Assembly: GCA_026415015.1 (NCBI GenBank)
Contig: JAOAHW010000127.1
Span: forward strand, 1 to 20,244
Length of the DNA: 20,244 bases
Direction of reading: 5' to 3'
Origin: Syntrophorhabdaceae bacterium
Lineage (GTDB): Bacteria > Desulfobacterota > Syntrophorhabdia > Syntrophorhabdales > Syntrophorhabdaceae
A program made the position numbers and the translations under genes. Position 1 is the stretch's first letter. The number at the start of each line of letters is the position of its first letter. This document shows positions 8,458 to 16,684 of the stretch, piece after piece. The notes beneath the pieces were generated by a model. That model was not told the origin of the DNA, searched no databases, and saw only the letters and a list, made by a program, of their open reading frames with translations.

Positions 8458-8755
8458 ATTGTCTTTATTTTAAACATATGTAATTGTAGTATGTCAAGTG
8501 TATATTAGTGAACACTATCTGAAAATCTGATACCATAAACCATTGCATTTAGGATATAAAAGTTGCCTTGTCCTTTTGGCATATCAATACAATTAGTATC
8601 TATTATTTAGAGTAAACTAGCTAACCAAAATGAATCTAAGATAACATTAATAACCGAGGATATTTGTCTTTTTTAAGAGTGTCTATAAATTTTAATTTGA
8701 AGATTTTTAAGAAGTTGTCAACATATCCCAAAAGGTCTTTTTTTAAGTCACTTTA
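8458..8755. other. 298-base intergenic stretch, mostly featureless
   Basis: The stretch between the HD-GYP gene's stop and tRNA-Phe is very AT-rich and holds only the tRNA promoter. I see no convincing ORF, no hairpin with T-run and no repeat. It separates two - strand operons, so a terminator for the signalling operon would be expected here, but none is obvious. Confidence 0.5.
8467..8497 (-). promoter_or_regulatory. Candidate promoter for tRNA-Phe and the efflux operon
   Basis: On the - strand TTGACA occupies 8497-8492. The best -10 is TAAAAT at 8472-8467 with a long 19-base spacer; TTTAAA at 8474-8469 would have a 17-base spacer but matches less well. Transcription would begin a few bases before the tRNA 5' end at 8457. 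No closer promoter is seen for the efflux genes. Confidence 0.5.
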
Positions 8756-10243
8756 CTATTCCAAATTGAATCTTTTTTCTCTGAAAAGCCTAAGGCATGC
8801 ATCAACAACTATCTCATCGTAAAGGACGCCTTTATTCTTTTCTATCTCCTTGAGGGCCGTCTCTATTCCCAATGCAGGCCTGTAGGGACGGTGTGAGGAT
8901 ATAGCCTCCACAACATCAGCTACTGCAAGTATCCTTGACTCAAAAAGTATATCATCACCCTTTAAGCCTTGAGGATAACCAGAGCCATCAAGTCTCTCGT
9001 GGTGCTGAAGCACCATCTCTTTGATAGGATAGGGTAATTCCACCTCCTTTAATATAGAGTAGCCTGATTGGGGATGGCCCCTTATTATGGTCATCTCTAT
9101 ATTTGTAAGCCTACCTGGTTTACTGAGTATCTCAGCAGGGATAGATATCTTTCCAATATCATGGATACTCCCTGCCATTTGTATATTCTCTACTCTATCA
9201 TCTGGTAGACCTATTTCCCGTGCTATAGTCTGGGCAATCTTTCCCACCTTTAATTGATGCCCTGCAGTATATGGGTCCCTCAACTCGATAATCATTGATA
9301 TGACCCTTACTATACTGGTAAACATCTTTATTAACTTTTCCATGGCCTCTTTCAGTGATTCTTCTGCCCTTTTTTGTTCTGTGATATCTTCTGATATGCC
9401 CAACAAAAAACAATATCTGCCCTCTTTTTTGATGATGGGTATTTTTTTCGTATGGAGTATCCTTTCACCAAGACCTCGGGTCTTGATGGTCTCTTCAGGG
9501 ATATCTACAAGTTGTTCACTTGCAAGGACCTCCCTGTCTTTTGAAATAAAGAAATCCGCCTGTTCCTTTGGAAAAAAATCATAGTCATTCTTACCGATTA
9601 GTTCGTCTCTACTGTAACCTAAAAGCCTCTCACCTGCCCTGTTGAACATTACAAAATTAAGATTTTGTGCATCTTTTACAAAGATCATATTTGGGATATT
9701 CTCAATAATACTCTCGAGAAACTTTTCGTTTCTCTGGAGGGCTTCATCCTGAATCCTGAGCTTTTTGTTTGCAGTCTCAAGGTCTAAAATCTTTTTCTCA
9801 AGCTTTTTAAAGAGTATCTCATTGTATTGTCTAAAGAACTCCATCTCCTCCCCTAAGGGTTTTATCTCTTTTTGTTTTTCTATAAATACGCCATCCAATA
9901 TCTTATCCCATTCTTCAGGGTCTTGTGGTTTGATTATGAATCTGTCTGCCCCGAGGCTCAATGCAAATCTCTCATCCTTCGGGTCAGTATAAGTGGCAGT
10001 ATAAAATATAAAGGGAATATGCTTGAGCTTTTCATCGGTCTTGCATCTACGGCATAGTGTAAACCCGTCCATAACAGGCATCAGGATATCGCTTATAATA
10101 ATGTCAGGCAGATTTTTATGGGCAATCTCAAGGGCAATAGCACCATTGGTGGCTGAATAGACCTCAAAGCCCTTACTCTTCATTAAGACCTCAAGAAAAT
10201 AGAGATTTTCTCTATTATCGTCTACAATTAATACTTTCTTCAT
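8756..10243 (-). CDS. Response regulator with receiver, PAS and HD-GYP domains; putative cyclic-di-GMP phosphodiesterase
   Basis: The 495-residue protein has a receiver domain (1-120; D8/D9, phospho-acceptor D52 in SDILMPVMDG, K105), a helical linker (about 125-170), a PAS domain (about 172-292, with the usual DITEQKRAEE exit helix) and an HD-GYP domain (about 305-490). In the last, H329, HDIGK (361-365), HHExxDGSGYP (414-424) and the following conserved residues are intact, so hydrolysis of cyclic-di-GMP is expected. A TTG at 10252 extends the frame by three codons, but the ATG at 10243 is chosen because AAGGAGG sits 9 bases before it, overlapping the TAA of the gene upstream. It is the last gene of the kinase-regulator operon and its likely output. 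The protein is probably cytoplasmic; the PAS ligand is unknown. Confidence 0.93.
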   Translation of the reverse strand: MKKVLIVDDNRENLYFLEVLMKSKGFEVYSATNGAIALEIAHKNLPDIIISDILMPVMDGFTLCRRCKTDEKLKHIPFIFYTATYTDPKDERFALSLGADRFIIKPQDPEEWDKILDGVFIEKQKEIKPLGEEMEFFRQYNEILFKKLEKKILDLETANKKLRIQDEALQRNEKFLESIIENIPNMIFVKDAQNLNFVMFNRAGERLLGYSRDELIGKNDYDFFPKEQADFFISKDREVLASEQLVDIPEETIKTRGLGERILHTKKIPIIKKEGRYCFLLGISEDITEQKRAEESLKEAMEKLIKMFTSIVRVISMIIELRDPYTAGHQLKVGKIAQTIAREIGLPDDRVENIQMAGSIHDIGKISIPAEILSKPGRLTNIEMTIIRGHPQSGYSILKEVELPYPIKEMVLQHHERLDGSGYPQGLKGDDILFESRILAVADVVEAISSHRPYRPALGIETALKEIEKNKGVLYDEIVVDACLRLFREKRFNLE

Positions 10244-10257
10244 TATATACAACCTCC

Positions 10258-10632
10258 TTAGCCTTTTTTAAAAGCAAGGTAATGCTCCACCTGTTGTATA
10301 AAAGTATCGGGATTTATTGGTTTTTCTATATACCCATTACAGCCTGATTCTATTGCCTTTTCCCTGTCTCCTGTCATGGCATAAGAGGTAACAGCTATTA
10401 TGGGTATGTTGTCGAGTTGAGAGTTTTTTCTTAGTTGCCTTGCCACTGCGTGTCCGTCCATAACAGGAAGCTGTATATCTAGTAGAATAAGGTCAGGCCT
10501 TTCAGAGACAGTCTTTTCTATTCCCTCCTGACCGTCCACAGCTACTATGACCTCATAACCATGTTTTTCAAGGATAAACTTTAAAAGATATAGATTCTGT
10601 TCATTATCCTCAATGACAAGTATTTTTTTCAT
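10258..10632 (-). CDS. Single-domain response regulator, DivK/CheY-like
   Basis: This 124-residue protein is a receiver domain only: acidic E8/D9, phospho-acceptor D52 (LLDIQLPVMDG), T82 and K104. There is no DNA-binding or enzymatic output, so it works by protein contact or as a phosphate relay. Sequence style (GHAVARQLRK, GCNGYIEKPI) is closest to DivK-like regulators. AGGGGA precedes the ATG. It lies 37 bases after the kinase's last codon and its stop overlaps the ribosome site of the HD-GYP gene, so three linked components are made together: kinase, relay and output. Confidence 0.93.
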   Translation of the reverse strand: MKKILVIEDNEQNLYLLKFILEKHGYEVIVAVDGQEGIEKTVSERPDLILLDIQLPVMDGHAVARQLRKNSQLDNIPIIAVTSYAMTGDREKAIESGCNGYIEKPINPDTFIQQVEHYLAFKKG

Positions 10633-10669
10633 AAAATAATCCCCTCAAGTTTAAAAACCATTGATTTCA

Positions 10670-11098
10670 TCAGTCGAGCCTCTCTATTGGCAGGGTAATA
10701 GTAAACATACTGCCCTTTCCATATTCACTTTGAACCTGTATATCTCCTCCTAATAATCGAATGAGTTTGTTGCAAATAGATAGACCTAAACCAGTCCCTT
10801 CAAATCTACGGGTTAGGCCACTTTCAATCTGATAGAATGGTTTAAAGATCTTTTCAAGGTCTTCACTGCGGATACCAATGCCTGTGTCTTTTACGCATAT
10901 GGTTACATCTTTGCCTTCAGTTGAACATATTACATTTACGCGCCCCTGTTCAGTAAATTTAATGGCATTGCTCAAAAGATTCAAGAGGATCTGTTCAACC
11001 CTTCGCATGTCGCTATTTATTATAATATTATCCAGGGTTACATCTACTATTAAATCTATACCTTTCTTTTCAGCGAGTGGCCGTATAGTCTCTTCAAT
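10670..11098 (-). pseudogene. Histidine kinase ATPase domain cut off from its gene by an in-frame TAG
   Basis: Directly after the TAG at 11101-11099 the same frame continues without break for 142 codons and encodes the rest of the kinase: IEETIRPLAEKKGIDL, the N box (NLLSNAIKF), G1 (DTGIGI), the F-region (KIFKPFYQ), G2 (GTGLGLSI) and the closing GSMFTITLP. All ATP-binding motifs are intact. The first possible start in this part is an ATG at 11008, which would leave a 112-residue fragment missing the domain's first strand and with no clear ribosome site. This looks like the second half of one gene rather than a gene in its own right. It is kept intact enough to suggest either a very recent mutation, a sequencing error or stop-codon readthrough. 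Confidence 0.8.
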
Positions 11099-13039
11099 CT
11101 ACCTTAAAGACTTGGATAGGTCGAATGTCTCACATGCAACCTGAAGCTGACCTGCCTCTATCTTTGAGATGTCAAGGACGTCATTGATTAGTGAAAGCAG
11201 GTGATTTGCGCTTGAACGAACCATGCCGAGTTGTTTTTTCTGCTCATCATTTAGCGGTCCTACCAGCCCCTGAAGAAGGATTCCAGTAAAACCTATTATA
11301 GAGTTTAGAGGTGTTCTCAGTTCATGAGACATGGTTGCAAGGAATGCAGATTTGAGTCTGTCAGACTCCTCTGCCTGTTTCTTGGCATCATCAAGCTCCT
11401 TTGTCCTTTCCTCGACAAGCCTTTCAAGGTGGAGTCTATATCTCTCCAGCTCTTCCTCAGCCTGTTTACGCTTTGTAATGTCTTGTGAGGTTGATTCATA
11501 GTAAAGTATACGACCTGAAGTATCACGAATCACACTGGAATTCATTAATACCCATATTTTGCTGCCATCTTTTCTATAGTGCTCTGATTCAAAGCCCTCT
11601 ACATAGCCAAAGGTCTCTACCTGTTCTTTAAATCTTTTTCTGTCATCAGGATTGACATATATCTGATGTGCCATATCTGTTATGGACTGCATCATCTCTT
11701 CTGGCGACTTATAGCCATACATCTTTGCACCAGCAGGATTAATACTTAGGTATCTTCCTTTAGGGGTGGTTCGAAAAATACCCATAATTGAGTTTTCAAA
11801 GATGCTACGATATTTTGCCTCACTCTCTCTGAGGGCCTCTTCAGCACGTTCTCGGTCTTTTATCTCTTTCTGAATCTTGATATTTGCCTTTCTTACTTTT
11901 ATAAGATTCATAAATAATCCTGATATAAGTGCCACCTGAATGATAAAGATGATAGCAGCAATAATCAATTTCCCATAGTTGGCCTCCCAGAATGAAAATG
12001 TTCTATAACGGATAATACTACCAGCAGGTATGTTTTTTACAGGTATATTCCATCTCTCAATCTGACGCCAATCATACATATCCCTTATCTCTGTAGGGAC
12101 ATTAATATTTTTTTTCAAATCCCTGTTATCAAGGAGTTTTAATGTTGCAATCGCTATGGCCTTTCCGTATGATTCTGCACTGGTGAGTCTGCCACCTACT
12201 ATACCATAGCCGAGTATGGTATCGTATAAACCAAAGATAGGTGAATTTGTATATTGGGAAATAGCATTCATAACCTCCACGGTTGTGTATGGATTGCCAT
12301 CTCTGTCTTTGACGTAAAGTAACATGAGAACCGCTGTTTTTTCAGGTAAACGGGAGAGTACATCAGCAAGCTCATGAGGAGGTATCCCTATGAGGTAGGA
12401 GACATTTTCAGTCCATTCGATTTTTTGAACAGCCCTTTTTGCCTCTTCCATATATGATAGGTCATCACTCCCGCTCCCAGAGATTACAACAAGGTGTTTT
12501 GTCTCTGTTAATAATATTTTTATTCGTTCAATGGTGCCAGGGATGTCTGATACGCTTTCTACAAGGCCTACTCTCTGTTTAGACAAAATCTTTTTCACAT
12601 GCGCCCTACTGGGGAGGGCAAAGACTATAGGAATTCTAGGAAATATTTCCTCGCCGTGTTCGAGTAGAAATCGGCAGCTCGTGGGCATTATACCTATAAC
12701 TATATCAATGCCAAGGTGTGAGTACTTCTTTTCAAGCATTTTTTGAAAAGTTTCAATGAAATCAGGGTCGGCAATGTTTCTGCTGTCTATGTATTCATAG
12801 CTCAATCTGAACTGTTTTTTCTTGCTATTAAGGTTTTCAACAAGGGAGTTGTTGAGGGATGTAAACCACTTGGTTACAAATGGTTGTGAGGTAATTATGA
12901 GTGCATGTCGCTCCTCAGAATCATTAGGTCTATCCTGTGCTAGAGCTGTTATCTTGCCTGAGAAAAAAAGTAAGATTCCTATGGATAATGAGATACAAAG
13001 ACATTTTAGACGTAATCCTCTAACAAACAAGGAAAACAA
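11099..13039 (-). CDS. Membrane sensor histidine kinase, N-terminal 646 residues (periplasmic sensor, TM, PAS, HisKA), ended by in-frame TAG
   Basis: The sensor begins with a signal-anchor (about 11-35), then a periplasmic domain of about 310 residues (40-350) resembling ABC-transporter substrate-binding proteins (ABC_sub_bind type: RHALIITSQP, IDIVIGIMPTS, GLVESVSDIPGTIE). A membrane helix (about 357-380), a PAS domain (about 400-525), a coiled coil (527-560) and a HisKA dimerisation domain follow, with phospho-acceptor H572 in ATMSHELRTPLN. Translation stops at codon 647, just before the ATPase domain, which continues in the same frame. As read, the protein cannot phosphorylate itself. The start is a TTG at 13039 with AAGAGG nine bases upstream; no in-frame ATG fits the signal-anchor. 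Two response-regulator genes follow. The ligand is unknown. Confidence 0.85.
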   Translation of the reverse strand: MFSLFVRGLRLKCLCISLSIGILLFFSGKITALAQDRPNDSEERHALIITSQPFVTKWFTSLNNSLVENLNSKKKQFRLSYEYIDSRNIADPDFIETFQKMLEKKYSHLGIDIVIGIMPTSCRFLLEHGEEIFPRIPIVFALPSRAHVKKILSKQRVGLVESVSDIPGTIERIKILLTETKHLVVISGSGSDDLSYMEEAKRAVQKIEWTENVSYLIGIPPHELADVLSRLPEKTAVLMLLYVKDRDGNPYTTVEVMNAISQYTNSPIFGLYDTILGYGIVGGRLTSAESYGKAIAIATLKLLDNRDLKKNINVPTEIRDMYDWRQIERWNIPVKNIPAGSIIRYRTFSFWEANYGKLIIAAIIFIIQVALISGLFMNLIKVRKANIKIQKEIKDRERAEEALRESEAKYRSIFENSIMGIFRTTPKGRYLSINPAGAKMYGYKSPEEMMQSITDMAHQIYVNPDDRKRFKEQVETFGYVEGFESEHYRKDGSKIWVLMNSSVIRDTSGRILYYESTSQDITKRKQAEEELERYRLHLERLVEERTKELDDAKKQAEESDRLKSAFLATMSHELRTPLNSIIGFTGILLQGLVGPLNDEQKKQLGMVRSSANHLLSLINDVLDISKIEAGQLQVACETFDLSKSLR

Positions 13040-13060
13040 TATTTATTGCCTCTTTTTTTA

Positions 13061-13088
13061 ATTATAAGAGATATTTGGTTTTTTGCAA
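13061..13088 (-). promoter_or_regulatory. Promoter for the kinase/regulator operon
   Basis: On the - strand TTGCAA (13088-13083) and a perfect TATAAT (13066-13061) are 16 bases apart. Transcription would begin near 13054, only about 15 bases before the TTG start, placing the AAGAGG ribosome site almost at the mRNA 5' end. Confidence 0.55.
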
Positions 13089-13111
13089 CCTGAATTTATG
13101 GATTTTTGATA

Positions 13112-13140
13112 TTGTCTTGACCTTTCCTTGTATGTATACT
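13112..13140 (+). promoter_or_regulatory. Candidate promoter for the acyl-CoA synthetase gene
   Basis: TTGTCT (13112-13117), a 17-base spacer and TATACT (13135-13140). The -35 is weak (4 of 6), the -10 good. The implied leader is about 30 bases and contains AAGGAG. It lies back-to-back with the kinase promoter. Confidence 0.4.
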
Positions 13141-13178
13141 TATGGGTCTTTATCTAATAAAGGAGTTAGTATTAGCGT

Positions 13179-15221
13179 ATGGATAGATTCTTCAATCCGA
13201 AAAGCATTGTAGTCTTTGGTGTATCAGAGGCACCAAGAAACTTAGGTAGGATTATTACAGGAAACCTTGAGCGTTTCGGTTATAAGGGCAATATATACGC
13301 CATAGGTCCATCAGGGGGTCTTGATGGAGAAAGAAAAATATTTACAGGTATCAAGGACATAGAAGAGGTCCCTGAGCTGGCAGTTATACTTGTCCCTGCA
13401 TCGCAAGTGCCTTCTATCCTTGAAGAATGCGGGAAAAAAGGCATAACCCATGCCATCATTGAATCAGGCGGTTTTACAGAATTCTCTTCAGACAGGGATG
13501 CCCTTGAAAGACAGATAATTGCGGTTGCAAGAAAATATAACATGTCCATAATCGGCCCAAACTGTTTTGGTGTTGTAAATATAGATAAAGGTGTTGTCCT
13601 GCCATTTTTTATATTGAGCCCTGATTATATGAGGTCAGGGAATATATCTCTTATATCCCAGAGTGGTGGCATATTCTATGATACATGTATGATAAGCTCC
13701 TGTGAGAATCTCGGGCTTGCAAAGGTCATAAGCATAGGGAATAAACTGGCCACTGATGAAAACACATGCCTTGAATATCTCATAAATGACCCTGATACAA
13801 AAGTAATTGGTATATATCTTGAGCATTTTACTGATGGCAGGAGATTTATGGAGATTGCATCATCCACAGAAAAACCCATAGTCCTCCTCAAGGCAAATAC
13901 AGGTGAGTCAAGCCGTGAGATAGCAAGGTTCCATACAGCAGCCCTGGCAGGTGATGAAGATGTGGCAAGGTCAGCCATGGCCCAGGCAGGGGTAATAATG
14001 GTTAAGAGCTTTCATGAGATGGTTGACTGCCTCAAGGCCTTTAGTCTTGAATCCCTGAAAGGAGATAGGCTGGCAGTCATCTCCCGTTCAGGCGGACATA
14101 GTGTACTGGCAGCAGATAGTGTGGATAGATACGGATTCAGGTTTGCAAGGTACTCTCATAGTTTCCTTGATTTTGTAAAATCAAAAAAGATCAATGTTAT
14201 AAGGGCAACAAACCCCCTTGATGTAGGGGATGTCTATGACTTAAGCCTCTATTCAGAGATACTTGAAGAGGCCCTGAAAGAGGATGATGTAGACGGCATT
14301 GTATTTATAGTTACTTATAGCTCAGAGACGGATGGTGTAAAGGTCAAGGGGTTTATAAGAGATGTTGCAAAGCTATCAAAGGTTTACAAAAAGCCTGTTA
14401 GCCTCTCAGTAATAACCAATAAGGATGAATGGTTCCCTACAAGGGAGGCAACAGACCTCCCTTTATTTTCAGACTGTGATCGTGCTATATGGGCGTTGTC
14501 CAAATCCATAGAACACCACAGGTTACTTGCAAGACGAAGTCCAGACAGATATGTAAAAGCCCCCACAAAATCAAAATCAGATGATCTCCAGAGGTTACCA
14601 GCAGGATATGTGCCACCAGCCATTGTCTTTGAGATGCTTGGTAGATATGGCCTACCAGTGGCAGAATACATGACCGCAGAAGACATGGATGAGGCCATAT
14701 CATGTGCCTCTAAGATTGGTTTTCCTGTTGTTCTAAAGGATGGTTCTACAGAAGTCCTCCATAAGACAGAAAAAAAAGGTGTAATTCTTGATATAGGTAA
14801 TCAAGATGAGTTCATTAACAGGATAAAACAGATGGATGCAAAGAGATATCTCATCCAGAAGATGTATCCATCTGGCGTAGAGGTCATAGTCGGTGTAAAG
14901 TATGACAGTAGTTTTGGCCATGCAATCCTTGTGGGTCTGGGGGGTATATTTACAGAGCTTATAAAAGACAGATCCATGCGTGTTATGCCTATAGATGAGG
15001 ATGATGCCATGGAGATGATAGGTGGATTAAAAGGGAGTGCCATATTTAAAGGATTCAGGGGCGCACCACCATTAGATATAGACAGCCTTATAAAAATTAT
15101 TACAGGTATCTCCCGAATGGTTCAGGATAACCCATCTATAAAAGAGCTTGATTTAAACCCTGTTATTGTCTACAAAAAAGGAGAAGGCGCTATTATAGTG
15201 GATGCAAAAATGAGAACATAG
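13179..15221 (+). CDS. ADP-forming acyl/acetyl-CoA synthetase (NDP-forming), single chain
   Basis: The 680-residue protein joins alpha and beta parts of the NDP-forming acyl-CoA synthetase family, which turns acyl-CoA plus ADP and phosphate into acid, CoA and ATP, or the reverse. Order: CoA-binding Rossmann domain (1-130, starting FFNPKSIVVFGVSE), succinyl-CoA-ligase-like domains (about 145-440) with the expected phospho-carrying H252 (RFHTAALAGDED), and an ATP-grasp domain (about 465-680) with a second candidate relay histidine in VLHKTEKKGV and a DLNPVIV end motif. Length fits fused ACS/ACD proteins (about 700). AGGAG lies 13 bases before the ATG, rather far, but no other in-frame start is nearer. 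It is a single-gene unit between divergent and convergent neighbours. Such enzymes are common in anaerobes that gain ATP from acyl-CoA; acetate is the default guess for substrate but is not proven. Confidence 0.9.
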   Translation: MDRFFNPKSIVVFGVSEAPRNLGRIITGNLERFGYKGNIYAIGPSGGLDGERKIFTGIKDIEEVPELAVILVPASQVPSILEECGKKGITHAIIESGGFTEFSSDRDALERQIIAVARKYNMSIIGPNCFGVVNIDKGVVLPFFILSPDYMRSGNISLISQSGGIFYDTCMISSCENLGLAKVISIGNKLATDENTCLEYLINDPDTKVIGIYLEHFTDGRRFMEIASSTEKPIVLLKANTGESSREIARFHTAALAGDEDVARSAMAQAGVIMVKSFHEMVDCLKAFSLESLKGDRLAVISRSGGHSVLAADSVDRYGFRFARYSHSFLDFVKSKKINVIRATNPLDVGDVYDLSLYSEILEEALKEDDVDGIVFIVTYSSETDGVKVKGFIRDVAKLSKVYKKPVSLSVITNKDEWFPTREATDLPLFSDCDRAIWALSKSIEHHRLLARRSPDRYVKAPTKSKSDDLQRLPAGYVPPAIVFEMLGRYGLPVAEYMTAEDMDEAISCASKIGFPVVLKDGSTEVLHKTEKKGVILDIGNQDEFINRIKQMDAKRYLIQKMYPSGVEVIVGVKYDSSFGHAILVGLGGIFTELIKDRSMRVMPIDEDDAMEMIGGLKGSAIFKGFRGAPPLDIDSLIKIITGISRMVQDNPSIKELDLNPVIVYKKGEGAIIVDAKMRT

Positions 15222-15238
15222 AGGCCTTAAAAAGGTCT
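15222..15238 (+). terminator. Short hairpin after the acyl-CoA synthetase gene
   Basis: AGGCCTT (15222-15228) pairs with AAGGTCT (15232-15238), with one G-U pair, around a 3-base loop directly after the TAG stop. The downstream sequence is T-rich (TAGTCTTTTG) but has no clean T-run, so it is a weak intrinsic terminator candidate. Confidence 0.35.
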
Positions 15239-15281
15239 ATAGTCTTTTGCCTATTGTCTTTAGTCTTATGTTTTGTTGTAA

Positions 15282-15464
15282 TTAGTCAACAAGTTTTTTC
15301 AGTTTTTCTAATGTAGCCTTGATCTGCTCTTCTCTTTCCTTTAAGGATTTACGGAACTCTCTATGGTGTGTCCTCACTATCTCTACTTCAAGATGGGACA
15401 GGTATCTTTCAATAATATTGATGAGTGTCTTTAATTCTTCTTTATCCATCTCAAGGGTTATCAT
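15282..15464 (-). CDS. 60-residue helical protein of unknown function
   Basis: A strong ribosome site (GGAAGGAGG, six bases before the ATG) and balanced coding character mark this as a real gene. The protein is highly charged and almost wholly helical: an N-terminal helix (DKEELKTLINIIERYLSHLE) and a C-terminal helix (about 33-58, rich in K/E with leucine spacing) joined by a short turn around THHREF, suggesting a helical hairpin or dimeric coiled coil. No signal peptide, membrane helix or catalytic motif is seen. It lies convergent to the acyl-CoA synthetase gene and downstream of the FemAB-like gene on the same strand, 143 bases away. I do not recognise a named family. Confidence 0.75.
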   Translation of the reverse strand: MITLEMDKEELKTLINIIERYLSHLEVEIVRTHHREFRKSLKEREEQIKATLEKLKKLVD

Positions 15465-15576
15465 AACACCCTCCTTCCAAGGCCTTTTTATTGATGCCTT
15501 GAATGTTTTTTTGTTTTCTTACTCTCTCTTTTAGCACAGATTTATATTTTTGCAACATTTATCTTGGTGTTATGAA

Positions 15577-15600
15577 ATAGACTTTTTTAAAGGAGTCTAT
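15577..15600 (-). terminator. Hairpin just beyond the FemAB-like gene
   Basis: ATAGACT (15577-15583) and AGTCTAT (15594-15600) form a 7-bp stem that can be lengthened by G-U and A-T pairs to about 10 bp with a 4-base loop. It starts 8 bases past the TAA of the FemAB-like gene. No T-run follows on either strand, so termination is plausible rather than clear. Confidence 0.4.
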
Positions 15601-15607
15601 CTAAGAG

Positions 15608-16603
15608 TTAAGAACCTTGCAGGGTTTTGTAGAGGTCTTTAATCTTGATGTAGGTTCTTATGGTTTTTGATTTTTTATAGTATACATTGCATTGAAGTTG
15701 TCTTGCCCCAAACCTGGATTTAAATGTTTTAAGACCATCGAGATGTGCACTTGTATTAAAGTCAAACCAACCATAATCACAATCACAGAGGGTTTTCATA
15801 ACCTCAAGGAACATAAAATTCATGGGTCTTAAAGGCAGATAACTCTCAAGGGCTGCTGCATGCCAGCATACCACATGGGTCTTTGCATAAAAACAAAGGG
15901 CACCGGCAATAACAGTATCATTATGTTGGACAAGCCAGAGTTTTATATAAGGTGACCTCAATTTGAAAATAATTTCAAAAAGCCGCCAGTCATAAACAGA
16001 CAGTGCCCTGTCTCCCCATCGTCTTACAGTGTCTTCATAGACATGATAATAGGACTTCCAATCTTTTTCATCCTCTGCAAGCCTTATCTTTAGACCTTCT
16101 TTAACCCCTTTTTTGTAAGAACACCTATGCCCATGATAGCAGCCTGATAAAACACTATTGAAGCCCTCAGATAGGTCAACAGCGTGATTTTCATCTACCT
16201 CTAATTCATAGAGATTTTCTAAATAGATGTCCTTACTGGCAGGGTCATAGGGGTTAAGACGCCATACAAGATTCTTGCAATGCCTATCTATGTATTTTGT
16301 CAAAAGCAGGATATGTTCAATCTCTAAATTATCCAATGATATCCAGTTTCCAAACTGCCCATCTGCTGTAAGATAGTAAGTTTTTGAGATACCCTTTCTC
16401 TTCTGAAAACTAAAAGGGATCAACACCTCTTTATTATCTGTGAAGGCAACAAGTTCAGGCGCAGGTTTAATAGAGCCATAGGAATATTCATTCCATATCT
16501 CTGCCCACTGTCTTGAATGAAAATAGGTGGCATAGTCACAGCTAGACCATACTGTATCCCATTTTTCATTATCTGGAGTATTTATCTTTTTGATTTTTAG
16601 CAT
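15608..16603 (-). CDS. FemAB/GNAT-like acyltransferase (peptidoglycan-bridge or polysaccharide-modification type)
   Basis: This 331-residue soluble protein has the two-lobed look of FemAB-like acyl-transferases. An N-terminal lobe contains YFHSRQWAEIW (about 27-37) and the second GNAT_6-type lobe (about 150-300) ends in the family-typical GLKTFKSRFGA. Relatives add amino acids to peptidoglycan precursors or acylate sugars in exopolysaccharide and lipopolysaccharide loci. The nearest context hint is the divergently transcribed mannose-type cupin, which also belongs to sugar metabolism. There is no ribosome site before the ATG (CCTAAC precedes it) and the candidate promoter places the mRNA start about 10 bases upstream, so the message may be nearly leaderless. 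Family is probable; substrate unknown. Confidence 0.75.
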   Translation of the reverse strand: MLKIKKINTPDNEKWDTVWSSCDYATYFHSRQWAEIWNEYSYGSIKPAPELVAFTDNKEVLIPFSFQKRKGISKTYYLTADGQFGNWISLDNLEIEHILLLTKYIDRHCKNLVWRLNPYDPASKDIYLENLYELEVDENHAVDLSEGFNSVLSGCYHGHRCSYKKGVKEGLKIRLAEDEKDWKSYYHVYEDTVRRWGDRALSVYDWRLFEIIFKLRSPYIKLWLVQHNDTVIAGALCFYAKTHVVCWHAAALESYLPLRPMNFMFLEVMKTLCDCDYGWFDFNTSAHLDGLKTFKSRFGARQLQCNVYYKKSKTIRTYIKIKDLYKTLQGS

Positions 16604-16619
16604 GTTAGGTTATTGATTC

Positions 16620-16648
16620 TCTATAAACTATATTGTGGGATAAATCAA
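16620..16648 (-). promoter_or_regulatory. Candidate promoter for the FemAB-like gene
   Basis: On the - strand TTGATT (16648-16643), a 17-base spacer and TATAGA (16625-16620). Each hexamer matches 4 of 6. The start point would be about 10 bases from the ATG at 16603. Confidence 0.45.
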
Positions 16649-16655
16649 TTAATTC

Positions 16656-16684
16656 TTGATTATAAGGGTATTCCAATGTATAAA
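16656..16684 (+). promoter_or_regulatory. Candidate promoter for the cupin-trpS operon
   Basis: TTGATT (16656-16661), a 17-base spacer and TATAAA (16679-16684). The implied start near 16691 leaves a leader of about 30 bases with GGAG nine bases before the cupin ATG. The -35 elements of this and the divergent promoter are only 7 bases apart. Confidence 0.5.

Noticed and set aside
8690..8722. A TTGACA on the - strand near 8715 as an upstream promoter for the tRNA/efflux unit.
   Set aside because: No acceptable -10 lies 16-18 bases downstream and it is over 250 bases from the tRNA; the AT-rich sequence gives such matches easily.
10670..11101. Pyrrolysine or selenocysteine insertion at the kinase stop codon.
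   Set aside because: TAG serves as an ordinary stop in several neighbouring genes, the site is a helical linker with no reason for a special residue, and no downstream insertion hairpin was recognised. Readthrough remains possible but is not supported.
15478..15520. Hairpin CAAGGC/GCCTTG followed by a T-run on the + strand as an intrinsic terminator.
   Set aside because: No + strand gene ends there; the stem is only 6 bp with a 12-base loop, and it lies in the leader of the 60-residue gene on the other strand.
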